Below, piece by piece: positions 12,740-26,032 of a DNA stretch of 64,000 nt. Under the pieces are notes generated by a model, which worked only from the letters and a program-made list of their open reading frames with translations, made no database searches and was not told the DNA's origin. Origin of the DNA: Siniperca chuatsi (Eukaryota; Chordata; Actinopteri; Centrarchiformes; Sinipercidae); the NCBI RefSeq assembly GCF_020085105.1, contig NC_058055.1, positions 8,382,822 through 8,446,821 on the forward strand. The letters are read 5' to 3'. The position numbers were made by a program, and so were the translations under genes. The number at the start of each line of letters is the position of its first letter. Position 1 is the first letter of the stretch.

Positions 12740-15250
12740 TAGCTTGTGGAAATGCCTTTTATGCAAAGTAACTGTAAACTTGCATAAAAGGAAATGCAGC
12801 TCAAAGTGCTTTACAAAATAAGACAATTGGGGGGGGCTCTATCCACTAATATACACACCAATAGTACAATAATAAAGTACACATTAGCTTAGTCCTTGGG
12901 GTAGTGTTGAGGAAAACCAGTTCATAAACCACACATGCTGTGAAACCTACAGCTGGCGTGAGCAGATGTTATTTAATTCTGAACACACTATCCTCAAACA
13001 TGCATTTAGAAATGTTGGTGAGCAAATGTGACAGACTCAGGTTGCAGATGATTTTCTCACTGAGGCAGGAATCTGAAAGCATCAGGGCCACACTGTACTC
13101 TGGCTGGAAGCCATCTTCTTTTGAGTTGATGGATACACAGCATCATAATGGCTAACGAAATGAAAGTTGCTTTGGTTTTACTGCCACCGTGTGGTGTATA
13201 TAGGTAACTGCTTTAAGTTGGGGTAGCTGCTATATGTACTGTACATTATAGTGTATTATGTTTTCAAGTATCAGTAAAAGTCTTGTGTATGCTGGCTCAT
13301 CTGCTGTTTTGGATCCATTTTAAGCTGTTACAGCGATGTGGGAAGTAATACTTTACTACAGTGGAGCATTTTCACCTGAATGCACCTTATTCCTCCTGTT
13401 CTTTTTACACTGTGTCTCATCTCCTCTCACTTTGTCATTATACGTCTCCAAGTTATGATTCATGTGATTTATTAGACCCAGCAGTGTATTGTTCTAGTTC
13501 TCCTTTTCCTCTGTTCTCATTCTGCCGTTCATTCTCTAATCATTATTCTTTCCTCCCCTTAGGCCAGATCCAAAGAGTGATAATGATTTCACTCCTAAGT
13601 GGCCAAACCACCTGACCCCAGTCTGCCTCTGTCAGTACAAGATTTTATATCTACACTGTGGTGTGCTTTGAGAGAACTTGCTTTGGGGTCATCCTTAATG
13701 TAAATAATGATAATAATTGGGCGTAGGTGCATACTTTGTCGATGTATTCGTCAAATGAACACTTGCTGATTAGTTTAATTTGTCATAAAGCCCTTTCTGC
13801 TCATTATTACCTTCCAATAAATGACCACTTAAATAGAGCAGTTTTACTGTCAGGGTGATAAAAGGGTGATGCCCAGTAATAATTCAAGTGTGATGGCCTG
13901 GATTTACTGTGATAAATAGCCCTAGTTTACTGATTAGAGGAGCCAACAGATGTATTGTTGTCAGAATTTATGCAGGGAGGCAAATGTTTTCCAATAAAAA
14001 GTTTTATTTTAAATTCCAGCAGAGAAGAGGAGGGAAGGAGTCCTCCCATCTGCGAGAATGAGAGGGAAAGAATATTTCCCACAGGCCACTCTGAATGCTG
14101 AATACTGTGACACACACGCTGTTATTAATGGTCTTCAAGTGGCCTCATTACCATGAGCGAACCCACTACCCAAACTGTTGTGAAATAACTAAACATGTAC
14201 ATACACTGGTTCTTGAATGACTGGAGTCATATGCAAGGGACTTGTGTTTTCTTGTGTTAAAGTTGCACAATATAGTTGGACAATATTTTTTTAAAATGTA
14301 AAATACATCCAATGCCTACCAGCCTAAATAACAAAGCACAGCTGCAATGCAAAAAAAAAGGGCCTCATCTCCCCAAAACTTGAATTAAATCGAGTTGATA
14401 TTAGATACAATTCTCCACCCACACAAAATAAATAAACTCTTAATCTGAGGGGAAGGGGGAAGTTGTCTGCTTTCCCTGGACTTTTCAAGTACCTTTGTCT
14501 CAACTGTTTTTGAATCACCTGTACATCTCCACACGTCAGATGACTAGTTCAATACTGAGGTAATAAATGACACTCAAGTTGGATGATGTGCAATTTTCAA
14601 TAGATTTTTCTCATGTGAATACAGCCATTTTGCTCATGATTGCTGCTTCTGCTATTCTGGCACTTATCATTCCAGTCTGTCCACCTACAGTCATGTTAGT
14701 GTGGTTCTGTCTGTTATGTGAAGTTCTTGAGATTACACCTTTGCAAAGTTGTTGTTTAAAGTAATAGTGTATGATTTATGATTCGTTTTAGAATGCCTAT
14801 ATATTTGTCAATTTATTATGGAAAGCATACGGTCTAACCATCAGGGTTTATATCACAGGATTCTCAGTTGTGACTCATAGTTCAGGCTCATGTTTCAATA
14901 AGAGCTGAGCAAAATAGGCTGACACTGCGGAAAACCGTTCCATAAGGGTAACTTGACAAAACAAAATGCAACAGATCCTGCTTACGAACATGGCCCATGT
15001 ACTTCTTCTTCGATATGAGTAAACATCTGCTCTCACCATTGGTGACAGTGTTAAGATAACAACTTTCTGTCACTTCCAACTCTCTCTAAATCTCTGTAAA
15101 ACACAGTACAGGACGACTATAACAAAAGTGATTTGATCAAGGGTAACAAAATGCAAACAGTCCAGGTGTTACACTTTTTGTTAGCCAGTGTGCAATAAGT
15201 GACCCTTGATTTAATCACAGTAGTTCTACAGTTTGTAACAACAGAGACAG
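12740..15250. other. Intergenic between cldn7 and LINE remnant
   Basis: No gene recognised. The block at about 13650-14010 is rich in TAAT-type and AATAA words and looks less decayed than its surroundings; it may be a conserved non-coding element (see findings). Confidence 0.5.
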
Positions 15251-15279
15251 AACATTATAATTATACTGTTAAACTGACT

Positions 15280-17042
15280 GCTGGCTGCTTCCCTGATGTC
15301 TGGAACCAGGGACTAACTTCAGAGCGTCAGCAGCAACCTTGGGAAACTATTCTGTAGAATCCTAAATTCCAGGATACTTCCTTTATTCAAGAAAAAAACA
15401 AAAACATACTTAGTAAATGTCAAATTGGCTTTCTTCTAAATTACCAAACCTCTGATTATATATACACCTTATACATACACAGTAATTAACAAACATATCC
15501 ACCAAAACAAGGGAGGCAAAACATTTGCTTGTTTCATCGATTTAAAAAAAGCCTTCGATTCCATTTAGCATGAAGGACTTTTCTTCAAAATCCTTCAAAG
15601 TGGAATAGGTGTATCAAATGTTTGTACAAGCACAACTGTGTGCTGTGAAAATTAACAAAGAGTATTTTACTCAAGGACGCGGTGGGAAGCAAAGATGCCG
15701 TTGAAGTCCGACATTATTTAACCTGTATATAAATGAACTTGCAGACCAGTTGGACCATTCAGCAGCTCCAGGCCTCACACTCTGAGACACAGAGATAAGA
15801 TACCTGCTTTATGCAGATGACCTTATTCTGTTGTCCCCAACCAGAGATGGTCTTCAAAATAACCTGACCATCCAGGAACAATTCTACCATAATTAGGCTG
15901 TGGAGGTAAATTTGAAGAAAACCCAAATCATGACCTTTAAAAAAAAAAAACAACAGATATCTGGAAAACAAATACTATTTTACTTTGAATGACACCCAAA
16001 TTAAACACACAAAAAATATACTTACCTTGGTCTGACCATATCTGCATCAGGGAATTTCAAGACGGCAATAAATGCACTCAAAGAAAAAGCATGCAGTGCA
16101 ATGTATGCATTAAAAACCAAGTTATTCAACATTAACATTCCAATTAGAATCTGGATAAAAATATTTGATAATGTAAATTTACCAATAGCTATATGTGGAA
16201 GTGAGATCTGGGGCCCGCTCAGTAGATTGGAGCATGACTCATGGGACAAACACCCAATAGAGGCCCTCCACACTGAATTCTGTCGAAGAACTCTAAACGT
16301 TCAAAGGAAAACACCAAATGACGCCTGCCGAGCAGAACTGGGACATTTCCCATTACTGTTAAATGGGCAATAACATTTTGGACACATCTAAATTCAAGTC
16401 CAAAAGACACACTTCCATTCAAAGCACTAAAAACTCAAGAGCTGATGGTGAAGCTAACCGACCAGGCTCCCATCAGCACTGATTCAAAACAACACAACAG
16501 AATAAAATTAACCGTGAATCAGTCAAAAGATCTATGTTTAGAACATTGGAGAAGTTAAACAAAAACCCAAAGTAGACTAAACTGTTATTTGACTTTAAAC
16601 AGAGAATACAAATTAGCTGAGTATCTCCACTCTGTCAGATGATCCTGACCAAATACAGGCTCAGTTTGATAGGGGAGGTAGAGACAGAGACGCACTTCCT
16701 CCTCCACTGTGAGAAGTTCTCTCCACTACGGGGAAATAGCCAAGAAAATAACAAACTCCCTAATGTTAACCCCAGAAGAGAAACTGATAGGTCTCATAGG
16801 TGAAGGAACAGCAGCTCCTCTGGCAGCTAAATATGTATCTGCCTGCCACAGACTGAGGGATTTACAATCACTATAAAATAGTGAGTTGTATTGTATTAAA
16901 TTGTATAAAATTGTAGTGTACTGTATTGTATAACAATCAACATACATATGTGACACCTGTGTAATTTATATGTAATATATGTTGCTTTGGCAACAACATA
17001 TTTTTGTTCATGCTAATAAAGCTAACTGAATTGAATTGAATA
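15280..17042 (+). mobile_element. Broken non-LTR retrotransposon (LINE), 3' part
   Basis: 5'-truncated LINE with many stops and frameshifts. In order, the plus strand shows a reverse-transcriptase block with FACFIDLKKAFDS at about 15522-15560, a degraded counterpart of the YADD catalytic box at about 15810-15830, and a C-terminal block beginning YLGLTISASGNFKTAINALK near 16019. A better-preserved stretch runs about 16101-16370, followed by a cysteine/histidine-bearing piece (FLLHCEKF) near 16700. The 3' end is a short repeat of GAATT at about 17028-17042, the usual tail position for LINE insertion. The clade is not assigned. It cannot code for an active protein. Confidence 0.75.
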
Positions 17043-17049
17043 TTTCAGT

Positions 17050-19260
17050 CTCAACATTGTGTTATATTCTGAAACAAAATAAGAGATCATAGACACACAA
17101 ATCACAGTAATGCAGCGATTTGGAGGTAAAAGAAAACCGCTATCCCCTATACATTTCTCACTAAAACATGCTTTGTCATACTATGTTCCACCAGGACATC
17201 ACACTGAGAGAAAAAGTATTATTGGGACAACATGATCATAAAATTGGCAGTGAGAAAAATACAGAATGTCAAGTAAAATGTAAATGGGCCCTTGGTGCCA
17301 TAATTATACTGGAAACAAAACACATTTTGGCTGCAGAATCTGATGAGTGCAACATGAACTATATTTTGGGATATATAACATGACATGAAATATCAGTATT
17401 ATAGTGTATGTAAGAGGACTCCTTTCAGCTTTTGAATAATAATGTCTTGTTAATGAAGTACAGACAATAAGAAAGCAGTTGGAAGAAAACACTTTTCTAC
17501 TTTCTTTTACTGTTTTCTTGCGCTCATTCTTTATTAACTGGTGGGATGCTTTTTAGTCACTTTAGTCAGGCAATTTATAAGTTTTCTGAACTGTTTTCAC
17601 ATTCAGTGGTACTCCTCATGACCTGTGAGCAGACCAGAGGCCCCTAACTGGGTTCCAATTACTTCATGATTAAAAGAGAAATCATACAAGTAAAAAGAAT
17701 ACATATTTTGAGATGAGGGGCTGATTTCCTCAGTAGTTTTTTAGAATCCCAGGATGTAATGTGCACCTTTTTAACAATCAACTAAGTAAAAAAGTATTCT
17801 GGACAGGTTTAGGATAGAAATGACTTCTAATTTACATATTTGATTCTACACTGGATGTCCAAAGAAACAAGACATTGTTCTGTTTATTAAATTTTAATAA
17901 GTAAACTGCTGCTGCAAAAAAAAATCAAATTTAGTTAAATGGGCAGATAAATGAATTCTTCAAATATCAGTTATTCTCACTGCAGAGAAATAGAACAATG
18001 GCAATGTTTCAACATTTTATTTAATCAATTTTGGGATAGTCCATCCAAACCCACAGCATATATAAAGTCATACAAACATGTACTTGTTTCTTGAGAACAT
18101 GGAATGATCTGCTGTAACAGGCCTCATGCATCAACATTTACATTTGTAATGTTACTTTAACCGGTCAAATGAGTACAGAATGTGTGGCTTCATTAAACTT
18201 GTGAACATTTCTCAGAACATTATAACATCTTCAAATCCTGGTTTGGAAAATTATAAGCAACTCACAATTTTAAAAAAATAACTATTTGCAGGTTCCTTCA
18301 TGCATTCAGTCACTCCGAGTTAAGTTCTTAACCTTTGGCCTATTGGCTATCAGTAGTCATGGCAATACAAAGTGAAACAGACCCCATCTCCACTTATGCC
18401 AATGACAGTGCTGAAATGGGTAGGCCGCTTCATTTGTGATACTGTGTCCTTAAGGTTAACACATCTTGTTGCAACCAAATGGTTGATCATTTCCGGACGG
18501 TAAAATACATGAAAAATTCTGATACAATGTTTGAAACTGAAACTAAGTGGACACTTATTTTGTTATGGGAGCTTTACCTAAGGAATCTCACAATAGCATA
18601 AACACTCAAAACATTTCAAAAAGTGCAAAGTTTCTTTTTACGTTCATGACAGTAATAGACAAATCAATATTGCTCAATCAATATCATGATCACTGCTGAC
18701 GTCAACCAAAAATTCTGCTTTACCAAAACTGACAAAAGATGTGACGATTGCCGACATTATCCAATGTTTTATTGACCGTTAAATGGAATGAAGTTTCTTG
18801 AGCTGCTTCGTTGCTCGTCTTGTGTGCTTTTAAGTGTGTGTGATAATCTGATGCATTTTTATTATTCTGCATGAGGCCAAATCAACCTTTACTGTGTGTG
18901 TGTGTATGTGTGTATATATATTTAAAAAAAACAAAAAAACAAAAACCAAACATATTCTCCATACTGGGGATGCCAACAATCTAGCGAGAATTTTCTTTAC
19001 AGATTTGCAAAGATGCAGATTTGTAAGTAGGTTCTCCCAGGGTTTATTTAACAAACCAGATCATTTCTCTGCCCTAATGAGAGAGTGATGGAGGAGGAAT
19101 CCATATCACCATCCCTCTAGTCTCTTCATACAGAAGGGCAGGTGGAGCTGGACTAGACTTAGAATTAATGAAGTGTGAGGCACAGAGTTTGGCTTCAGAG
19201 GGTTTGAGAGGTGCTATGGGTATAAACAAGTCATAAAATTGGATAATAAAACCACTGAGA
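17050..19260. other. Intergenic and npm1 3' flank
   Basis: No exon seen. On the minus strand, possible AATAAA signals for npm1 lie at 18858-18863, 18768-18773 and 18016-18021 (read as TTTATT on the plus strand). I cannot tell which is used. Confidence 0.4.
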
Positions 19261-19263
19261 TTG

Positions 19264-22200
19264 TTATTTAGCATCCTTCACCGTCTGTCTCCACTTCCAC
19301 AGCTCTGCAACAACCTAAAGAAAAAACAAAAAATTGTGTTAACATGGTGGCCTACGTCATGTGACAGGAACAAAGACATTTAAAATATCTAAACACAAAA
19401 AGGAACAAAACCAAATCACTGTTCAAATTCTTTCCTGTGTACATTCTTTCTGATCTGCTCCTGTACATAAAGATTTCAGTGTATTTACTTTAACATTACT
19501 TCCACTGTGTGCAATTTGAAAATAGTGGTAGGATAAAAAAATAAATAAATAAAAAAAAAAAAAAAAAAAAAAGAGTAAAAAGCAACAAAGACTGGGCCAG
19601 TTTCAATCAGGACTGCCACCCCTTCTTTACAAATGTATACCATCAGAATTTTAATTTGAAAGATGCTCATTTCCTATCATTACTCTAAAATGCAAAAAAG
19701 AAAATATGCTATAAATCACAAAAAATGACATTCTGATTCTGAACATTTTTAACCTCTAGTTAAGATTCATCTTCCAGTCAAATTCTTGAGATGGGAGGAC
19801 ATCAGTTTACAGCTAGTACAGTAAACTAGTACTGTTTATGACACATTGCAGCTGTTAAGGAAAGGTCTGTATGTGTAACTGGCAAAGTTAACCGTGACCA
19901 GATTTCAGTTAAATTGTTTGGGTAGGTTAAAAATGTCAAATTTAATTCTGAGAGACATCAACTCATGAATGAGAAGCATCAGCAGTAACAAGCTTGTTTG
20001 TTTATGTTAACATGTCTTTCCCAAATTTTATAGCCAATAAACTCAAAATAAACTTATAAAATACAGTTTCCTAATTAATTTTCCTAGATAATTTATGGCA
20101 ACAATGGGTGATAAATATTGCCCGGCACCATGAGCTTGTACTGTACCTTGGTATCTGAGACTCTATAACCATGCTTCACGAAGTTCTCAAACTTGGGCTG
20201 GAGTTTAGGTAATGTTACTCCCTGTAAAATGGAAAAAATTACAACAAATGAGCAAATTCAAACGGTCTTTAGTCATGCCATATATTACCCTTTTAAAATG
20301 GAGGACAAAGATAATAAAACAAACTGATTTAAAAAAAAAAAAAAAAAAAAGGACACCAACCTTCTTCACTGCCTCCATCATCTTGGCTTTAATCTCAGGA
20401 AGCGTTAAAGTTCCTTTGGGAGTTGGTGGGGTTTTAGGTGACTTGTCACCCTTACCTTTAGGAGTCTTTTCCTATAAAAGAACAAGTTTAGATATTAGGA
20501 AAGAGGAAAGTTTTTGTTTGTCTTACCAATTGGAGAAATTAAAATTTGTATAAGAGAAAACTTTATAGGCATTTATAATTTTTGAAAATATGAATATACT
20601 GACGACATCCAACAATGGTTAAGCAGAGGTTAACCAACATGCTATTCAGTAGTAGTCCAGTTTATGAAAACAAATTGTTACCTGCTTTGTGGCTTGAGTG
20701 CTGGGTTTAGGACTCTTGCCATTCTGAGCAGGGGCTTTTTTGGTTGGTGTTGGCTTGGCCTGTAAAAAAATTAGCAGCTGTTAGATGGGAAAGAAGTTCA
20801 TTCAGCTGGAACTGCCAAAAATTCTATCAAACAGGTGCTTGCCTTAACAGGTGACTCTTCCTCCTCACTCTCCTCGTCCTCATCCTCTTCATCGTCCCTA
20901 AAAAAAACAAAAAAACAAACAAACCCAAGATTAAATATCAAAACAAAAAAGGGCATACAATCAAATACATTTAGAAGTTATTTAGAACGGATGCAAATCA
21001 TTTCTGTGTCTTGGAGAAAGGCTTGTAGGAAGCCGCAATATCTTGTTTTCCCCCACTGTTTCATTATATCTGAACACTAACAGACATTATGCTAAAAAGC
21101 TCTTTACATGCAATGTGAACTGTTATTTTATGTTACTCAGGTAGCAGTACAACTCAGAAGCCAAGTTATTTCCATTTACAAAAACAGGCAGATCTAAAGG
21201 CACACCTGTAAATCAAACTAACCTAGAACAGCACTCCCTAAACACAAAGTCAAGTGGACAGGAGCGTCACTGTCAAACTTCCAAATAGAAAAGTAGCCGT
21301 TTCCGAACAACTTGAATGACACATCAAATGTTTAACATGGACCGAAGCACATCAACATTTCACTTGCAAACAATCAAGCTGTTGAAAGATGGAAAAAATT
21401 GGATTCTCAAATGTGGCAAGAAGTTGTAAAATTGATGTCATGTCATTAAGACATAAATAACAAGGAAACTTTCATAAAGTTTTAAACTATTGTTGAATTA
21501 CATATTATATGTAATATTTTAGATAAAAATGTGCTTTAAGTTGACAAGTAGAACAGACTTTGATTTTAGCGTTGAACATTTGAACACCACTGTGTTCGTC
21601 ATCTGAAAAGGTTAGCATAGCGTGAATGTGTTTGAAGCTTGACACTCACTCATCTTCGTCGTCATCATCATCATCATCATCGTCGTCGTCATCCTCCTCC
21701 TCCATGTCCATTTTAATTTTTTTCTGTGGGGAAGTAAAAATTAGGTTGTGGTCATTTGAATTTTGACCAATTTGAAACTAAAATAGTAAAGGATGGAAAA
21801 CAAACCTGAGACTTGAGGGCAGGGGAGGAAGCAGGTCTTTTCTTTGATGTTGTGACATCTTCCTCCTCTTCTTCATCATCATCTTCATCAAAAGACTGAT
21901 CACCCTCCATCACTTAAGAACAATTTAGAGATGTTAGACTAGTTTTAAAACACTTCCACCAAAACCAAATGGATATTGCTGTGAGATATAGATGATAGAA
22001 GCTTGCTTATTCAAACATCGAAATTAGTTACTAAAGCATAAAGCCTAGCAATCCCCACAATAAGCAGACACTGAAAATATACACAACTTTTTTTTTGCTT
22101 GCAATAAATACTCACTGACAAGGTGTTGTCCACTGATATGGATTGGACCAGAACCTGCCTTCAGACGGAAAATCGCTGGTGGTGTGATTGTGAAACCACC

Positions 22201-25046
22201 GAGACACACCTGCAACAAACACTCAACATTAGCATCCACGTTGTACGGTGTTGAAAGGTGCGCTCTACACTAACTGGGTGCTAGTGTATTTATACCTAAG
22301 CAAAGAAAACAAGACGTTTACTTACACTTGGCAGGGTAGAGGGCTTAAGTGAAACCAGCGCTGCATTGATTTTCTGACCCTCTGTGTCTTGTCCTTCCAC
22401 CTCCACCATGTGAAGTTCATCTTTCGTGGTGGGGTCCACACAGGCCTAAAGAGGACACGGCAACAGTTGATTGTAATTCTATGTTAACCTTTAGGGTGCT
22501 TTCACACCTGACCGGTTTGCTTCGATTCAAACAAACTCTGGGGCGTTTGCCTGTTTGGCTCAGTTTGTTTGTGGTGTGAAAGCAAAGCAGACCAGCCACA
22601 TGATTCGGTGATGGTTTTTATGTGATTTTAGCAGGAATCCAAAACAATACAATTAAATCCATCTGCTGATCGTCAACTGTCAAGAAAGTAATCTGTATAA
22701 GCGCTGTACATAACCATTTATCGGATATCACCTGGTAACCATGGTAGCATGTATCGTGAGTCATTTTCTTGATACATAAACTGGAGGTATGTTAAGCCTG
22801 CGCCCTATTCTGTGGAATTTAGCAGTTCCTTTATCAAAAGTAAGTGAAAAGGTGCGTTCCCCTCCTGTTTCTACTCATTTGACAGCATTTATGGCATATG
22901 AGGTCCAGTTAAGAGTTTATACTATGAATGCTGATAATCATTTTTTGTGAGCTCTGTGTGACACCAGAAAAGATGCAGTGTGCAGCATGACTTGCTGTCA
23001 GTCACAGAATTTTATTTAAATCCTGAGTGCTTCAACAAAATGAGTGTGTGGAACATTTGTAAGAAACAAAGAGGCCAGCATGTATGACTGTTTGCGTGTG
23101 TGTACCCCAGAACTACAGTGGGGAAAAACCCATTGACCTTGTTAGAGGGGTGTTTAGATAAGACTCAAATTGGGTTTCAACCTCAGGCATGTCATTAAGA
23201 AAATGTGAGTGTAACTTAAGCACTAAGCATGAGCAGGTGGTACAACATTTTTTATTTTTTTTTAAATCACCTTATGAGACAGTATGCTAATTTTTAACTA
23301 CCAATTACATTTAAACTACTAATTAAAATGTGGTTTCACCACTTAGAATTCAGTTTGCTTCATTCATATTCAGCTTCTTGTGCCACATCCAGGCACACGG
23401 GACCTTATTCTCCACATGTTGATTGGCGCACCATTTCTCAGAGGCTGCTAACAGAGCACACTATTCAATTAGCCAGCCTCGAGCCACTTGACACTATGCC
23501 TTTTTTAAAATAATTTAAAGCAAGTAATTAGGTTTATTCAATCAACTGTAAATCTCTGTACACAGTGAGTGCAATAGCCAAAATATAACGGCTATAATAT
23601 ATAACATACTGAAAAATAACGGTTGCATATACTGTACCCTTATCTTTGTTCAATATCGATTGAATCCATATACAGTGGTGAAAAAAATTCAAAAGTGGTT
23701 TCAAAAATAGTGTCCAGCAGAGAAATATAGAACATCTGACAAGTTATAATAAATGACATGTGTTTAAGCCACCTTTGAACACCTTAGATGTCAGGGTACT
23801 TACCATCCTTAGATCTAGCTGATGCTCAAAGTCATCGTCCTCAGGATTGAACACTACCTCCTTACCAGCTTCCAGCACGCACCCTGATGAAAAGATTTCA
23901 AATAAGAAAACAACTTGCGCAAAATGTCCCGACAGCAGTAGTTTGAGGGCTGAAGCATATAAATACTGAGATTTTATCCTGTGACAGATTAGTAATTTGC
24001 TTTATAAAACATAACCGAAAAGACAGATGTGAAAAGGTGACTTCACTGTAGTGTGCTTTCCCTCAGACAGGCAATGATTTGGGTGTAAAGTGCTATATTT
24101 CAAATGCACACAAGAGGGAGCCACACAGACTACTGATATGAATATTTCCACATGGCCTTAACACAGGGAATCCCCTCAATTAGAAATTATTTCCCTGAAA
24201 ACTATGTGGTGCAAATTCAACTATTGGAAGTAGGTGTTGCTTCATAACAAAATGTGAAGGTGAGAACAATGGCAGATAAATACACTGTTACTGTTCTTCT
24301 AAATTAGTTAAGAATATAAACTGGGTGCTGGGATGCAGAGATACAGATGATCCAAGAAAACTTGATAAATTCATGTTGATATAGTGTGACCTGATAGTTA
24401 ATTCAGTCACAACGACTTTAATGGCCAAAAACCATTATTAAGTGTTTGCTGGGAAAGGGTCAAACAAGGTAAGGAGGTCTACATTAAATCCGGAGGAGGA
24501 AGTCAGCAGGGTCCGCATGTGTTTGGTCCCACGTTCAGATGGCTTTTCCAGACGGACTAAAAACTCAGGTCTAACTTTAAGCTAAAGTTTTCAGTTAATC
24601 AAAATGAGATGTAAATTAAACTATAAAACATTTTCAACGTCTAGTGTAAAGAAAATGCTTAAATATCAACATTGTGCACAACACATGGGCGCCGCCATGT
24701 TGATAGCTAACCACGTGTAACGTTATGGCTAACTCAGACTGTCTAAAGCCGCGCTGTTCACCAGGTCTTTAACCTCCTGCTACAATATTAGAGTGATTCA
24801 TAACGCACGCAAGATATTACACTTTAAATGACTTAATATTACAATAGGGACATTAAGTTACCTTCCATTATAGAGTGCCAAACGTAACTAAATAGCTGAA
24901 TTTATTCGTTTTCTTGTCCTGATAACAGCAGTCAGACATCAAGACACGTAATGTTAAACATCTTGAAGTCACACACGACATGCAGAAGTTATCTCACCGT
25001 AAAGAAAGGTCTGTGGTGCCATTGGTTCCTCGTCTAACCCGTTCAT
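19264..25046 (-). CDS. npm1: Nucleophosmin (nucleolar histone/ribosome chaperone), 11 exons
   Basis: Abundant nucleolar chaperone that binds histones and pre-ribosomal particles and shuttles between nucleus and cytoplasm. Exons in transcript order: 25046-24998, 23883-23804, 22445-22326, 22209-22116, 21912-21806, 21723-21650, 20897-20843, 20759-20682, 20471-20361, 20221-20147 and 19314-19264. They total 894 nt in one frame: 297 aa plus stop (human NPM1: 294). Residues about 13-115 are the nucleoplasmin core, with signature pieces [24 protein letters not shown] and [13 protein letters not shown]. An acidic patch (122-133), a bipartite nuclear-import signal (KKRPASS to KKIK, 138-154) and a long Asp/Glu tract (about 158-189) follow, then a Lys/Pro linker and the C-terminal nucleolar-targeting helix bundle ending [12 protein letters not shown]. 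The two Trp residues needed for nucleolar retention are present at 287 and 289. The intron after the acidic tract has a GC donor. Whether it is the a or b duplicate is unknown. Confidence 0.95.
21662..21700 (-). repeat. npm1: In-frame GAT/GAC repeat coding for poly-Asp
   Basis: Twelve consecutive Asp codons, six of them identical GAT, inside the acidic tract of npm1. A trinucleotide run like this can vary in length without breaking the frame. Confidence 0.8.
22490..22600. mobile_element. Small MITE-like element in npm1 intron
   Basis: The words GGTGCTTTCACACC (from about 22496) and GGTGTGAAAGC (near 22573) form an imperfect inverted pair flanking about 60 bases, as in a short non-autonomous DNA transposon. 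Autonomous parent and target duplication not identified. Confidence 0.45.
22605..23800. other. npm1: npm1 intron 2, no further feature
   Basis: Intronic sequence with a TTTTTTATTTTTTTTT run near 23250 and nothing I can name; the short open frames here have no family resemblance. Confidence 0.5.
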
Positions 25047-25180
25047 TTCTTTTTAGATTAAAACGCTGACAACCTGCTGCTTGTCTGCGACAAAAGAATA
25101 ACCAACTACTACTGGTAGACAGTGACTAACGTGGGACTCCGCCTCCTGTCTTCTTCTCCTTCTCTTTCCTGCTGAATAGA
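25047..25180 (-). promoter_or_regulatory. npm1: npm1 5' UTR and probable promoter
   Basis: The minus strand upstream of the start codon carries an in-line Kozak-like context (AAAGAAATGAACG) and a short purine- and GC-richer block at about 25130-25170. No TATA box is obvious, as expected for a housekeeping gene. Boundaries are a guess. Confidence 0.35.
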
Positions 25181-25664
25181 AAACCAACAAGAGTAACAGC
25201 GCCACCCACTGTACCACAATGTGTAAAGCACACAGCACAGCCCTCGTCATTGATAGCTGTATTAAAATTAAGGACGTACATTTGGGCCTGAATAATATGT
25301 TACACCTTGATTATTCTCTTTTCTAGAAGCCAAACATCTAGTTGAACCGCTGCTAACTGGTATTTTTCCTCTGGCCATTGAGGTTGGCAGGAAAAAAAGG
25401 TTCTTAACTCTGTGATTTAATGTCTACATGCAGTGATGATTTAAGAATGTCAGATTTCCACGAGATGGTTAGACAAAACTCTGAAATATTCAGGTGTATA
25501 GATGATCAAATGGTTGTTTAATCCGGATGTGTTTGAGTTAGCTAACTTTGTCTCAAAAGCCTGGAAAGGAAGGCGAGATGGACTATTTAATAGTATTAGT
25601 AATAGTATTTACTGTCCTGTATTAGTAAATATTTGTTAGTGATGAATTTTGTTGTGGACAATGA

Positions 25665-25958
25665 AGGTCTGCAGTGCAGATTGAGTGGATTGGATGTGGC
25701 TTATGTGACATTGTGGTGTTTTGTGCCAAACTTAAAACCCACTTATTTAGAATAGCTTTTAACACTCAGTGGCCCTGTGACACTTCTCTTTATCTTAATG
25801 TTGTTATGTGCTCTGCTGACCTATTTGTACTTTTATTATTATTTGTTATTATCATTATTATTTTTTTATCTTGTTTTTAATGTTGTACAGCACTTTGGTT
25901 CAGTTTCGGTTGTTGGAGGGTGCTATAGAAATAAAGTTTGATTGATTGATTGATTTTG
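25665..25958 (+). mobile_element. LINE 3' end, L2-like
   Basis: The 3' tail of a non-LTR element: an AT-rich stretch, the words GTTGTACAGCACTTTGG and CTATAGAAATAAAG, then a GATT tandem tail (25941-25956). The CACTTTG...TATA-AATAAAG-tail arrangement is typical of L2-type ends in fish. The coding region is missing. Confidence 0.6.
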
Positions 25959-25969
25959 TTAGCCCATGT

Positions 25970-26032
25970 GAGCTGGGCATAGTTGTATGCATGACACGAT
26001 AATAAAAATGTCATTCATTCATTCATCCAGCG
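25970..26032 (+). mobile_element. Second retroposon-like tail
   Basis: The words ACACGATAATAAAAATGT followed by tandem CATT units (about 26011-26027) look like the 3' end of another short retroposon, directly downstream of the L2-like tail. No body is visible. Confidence 0.35.
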
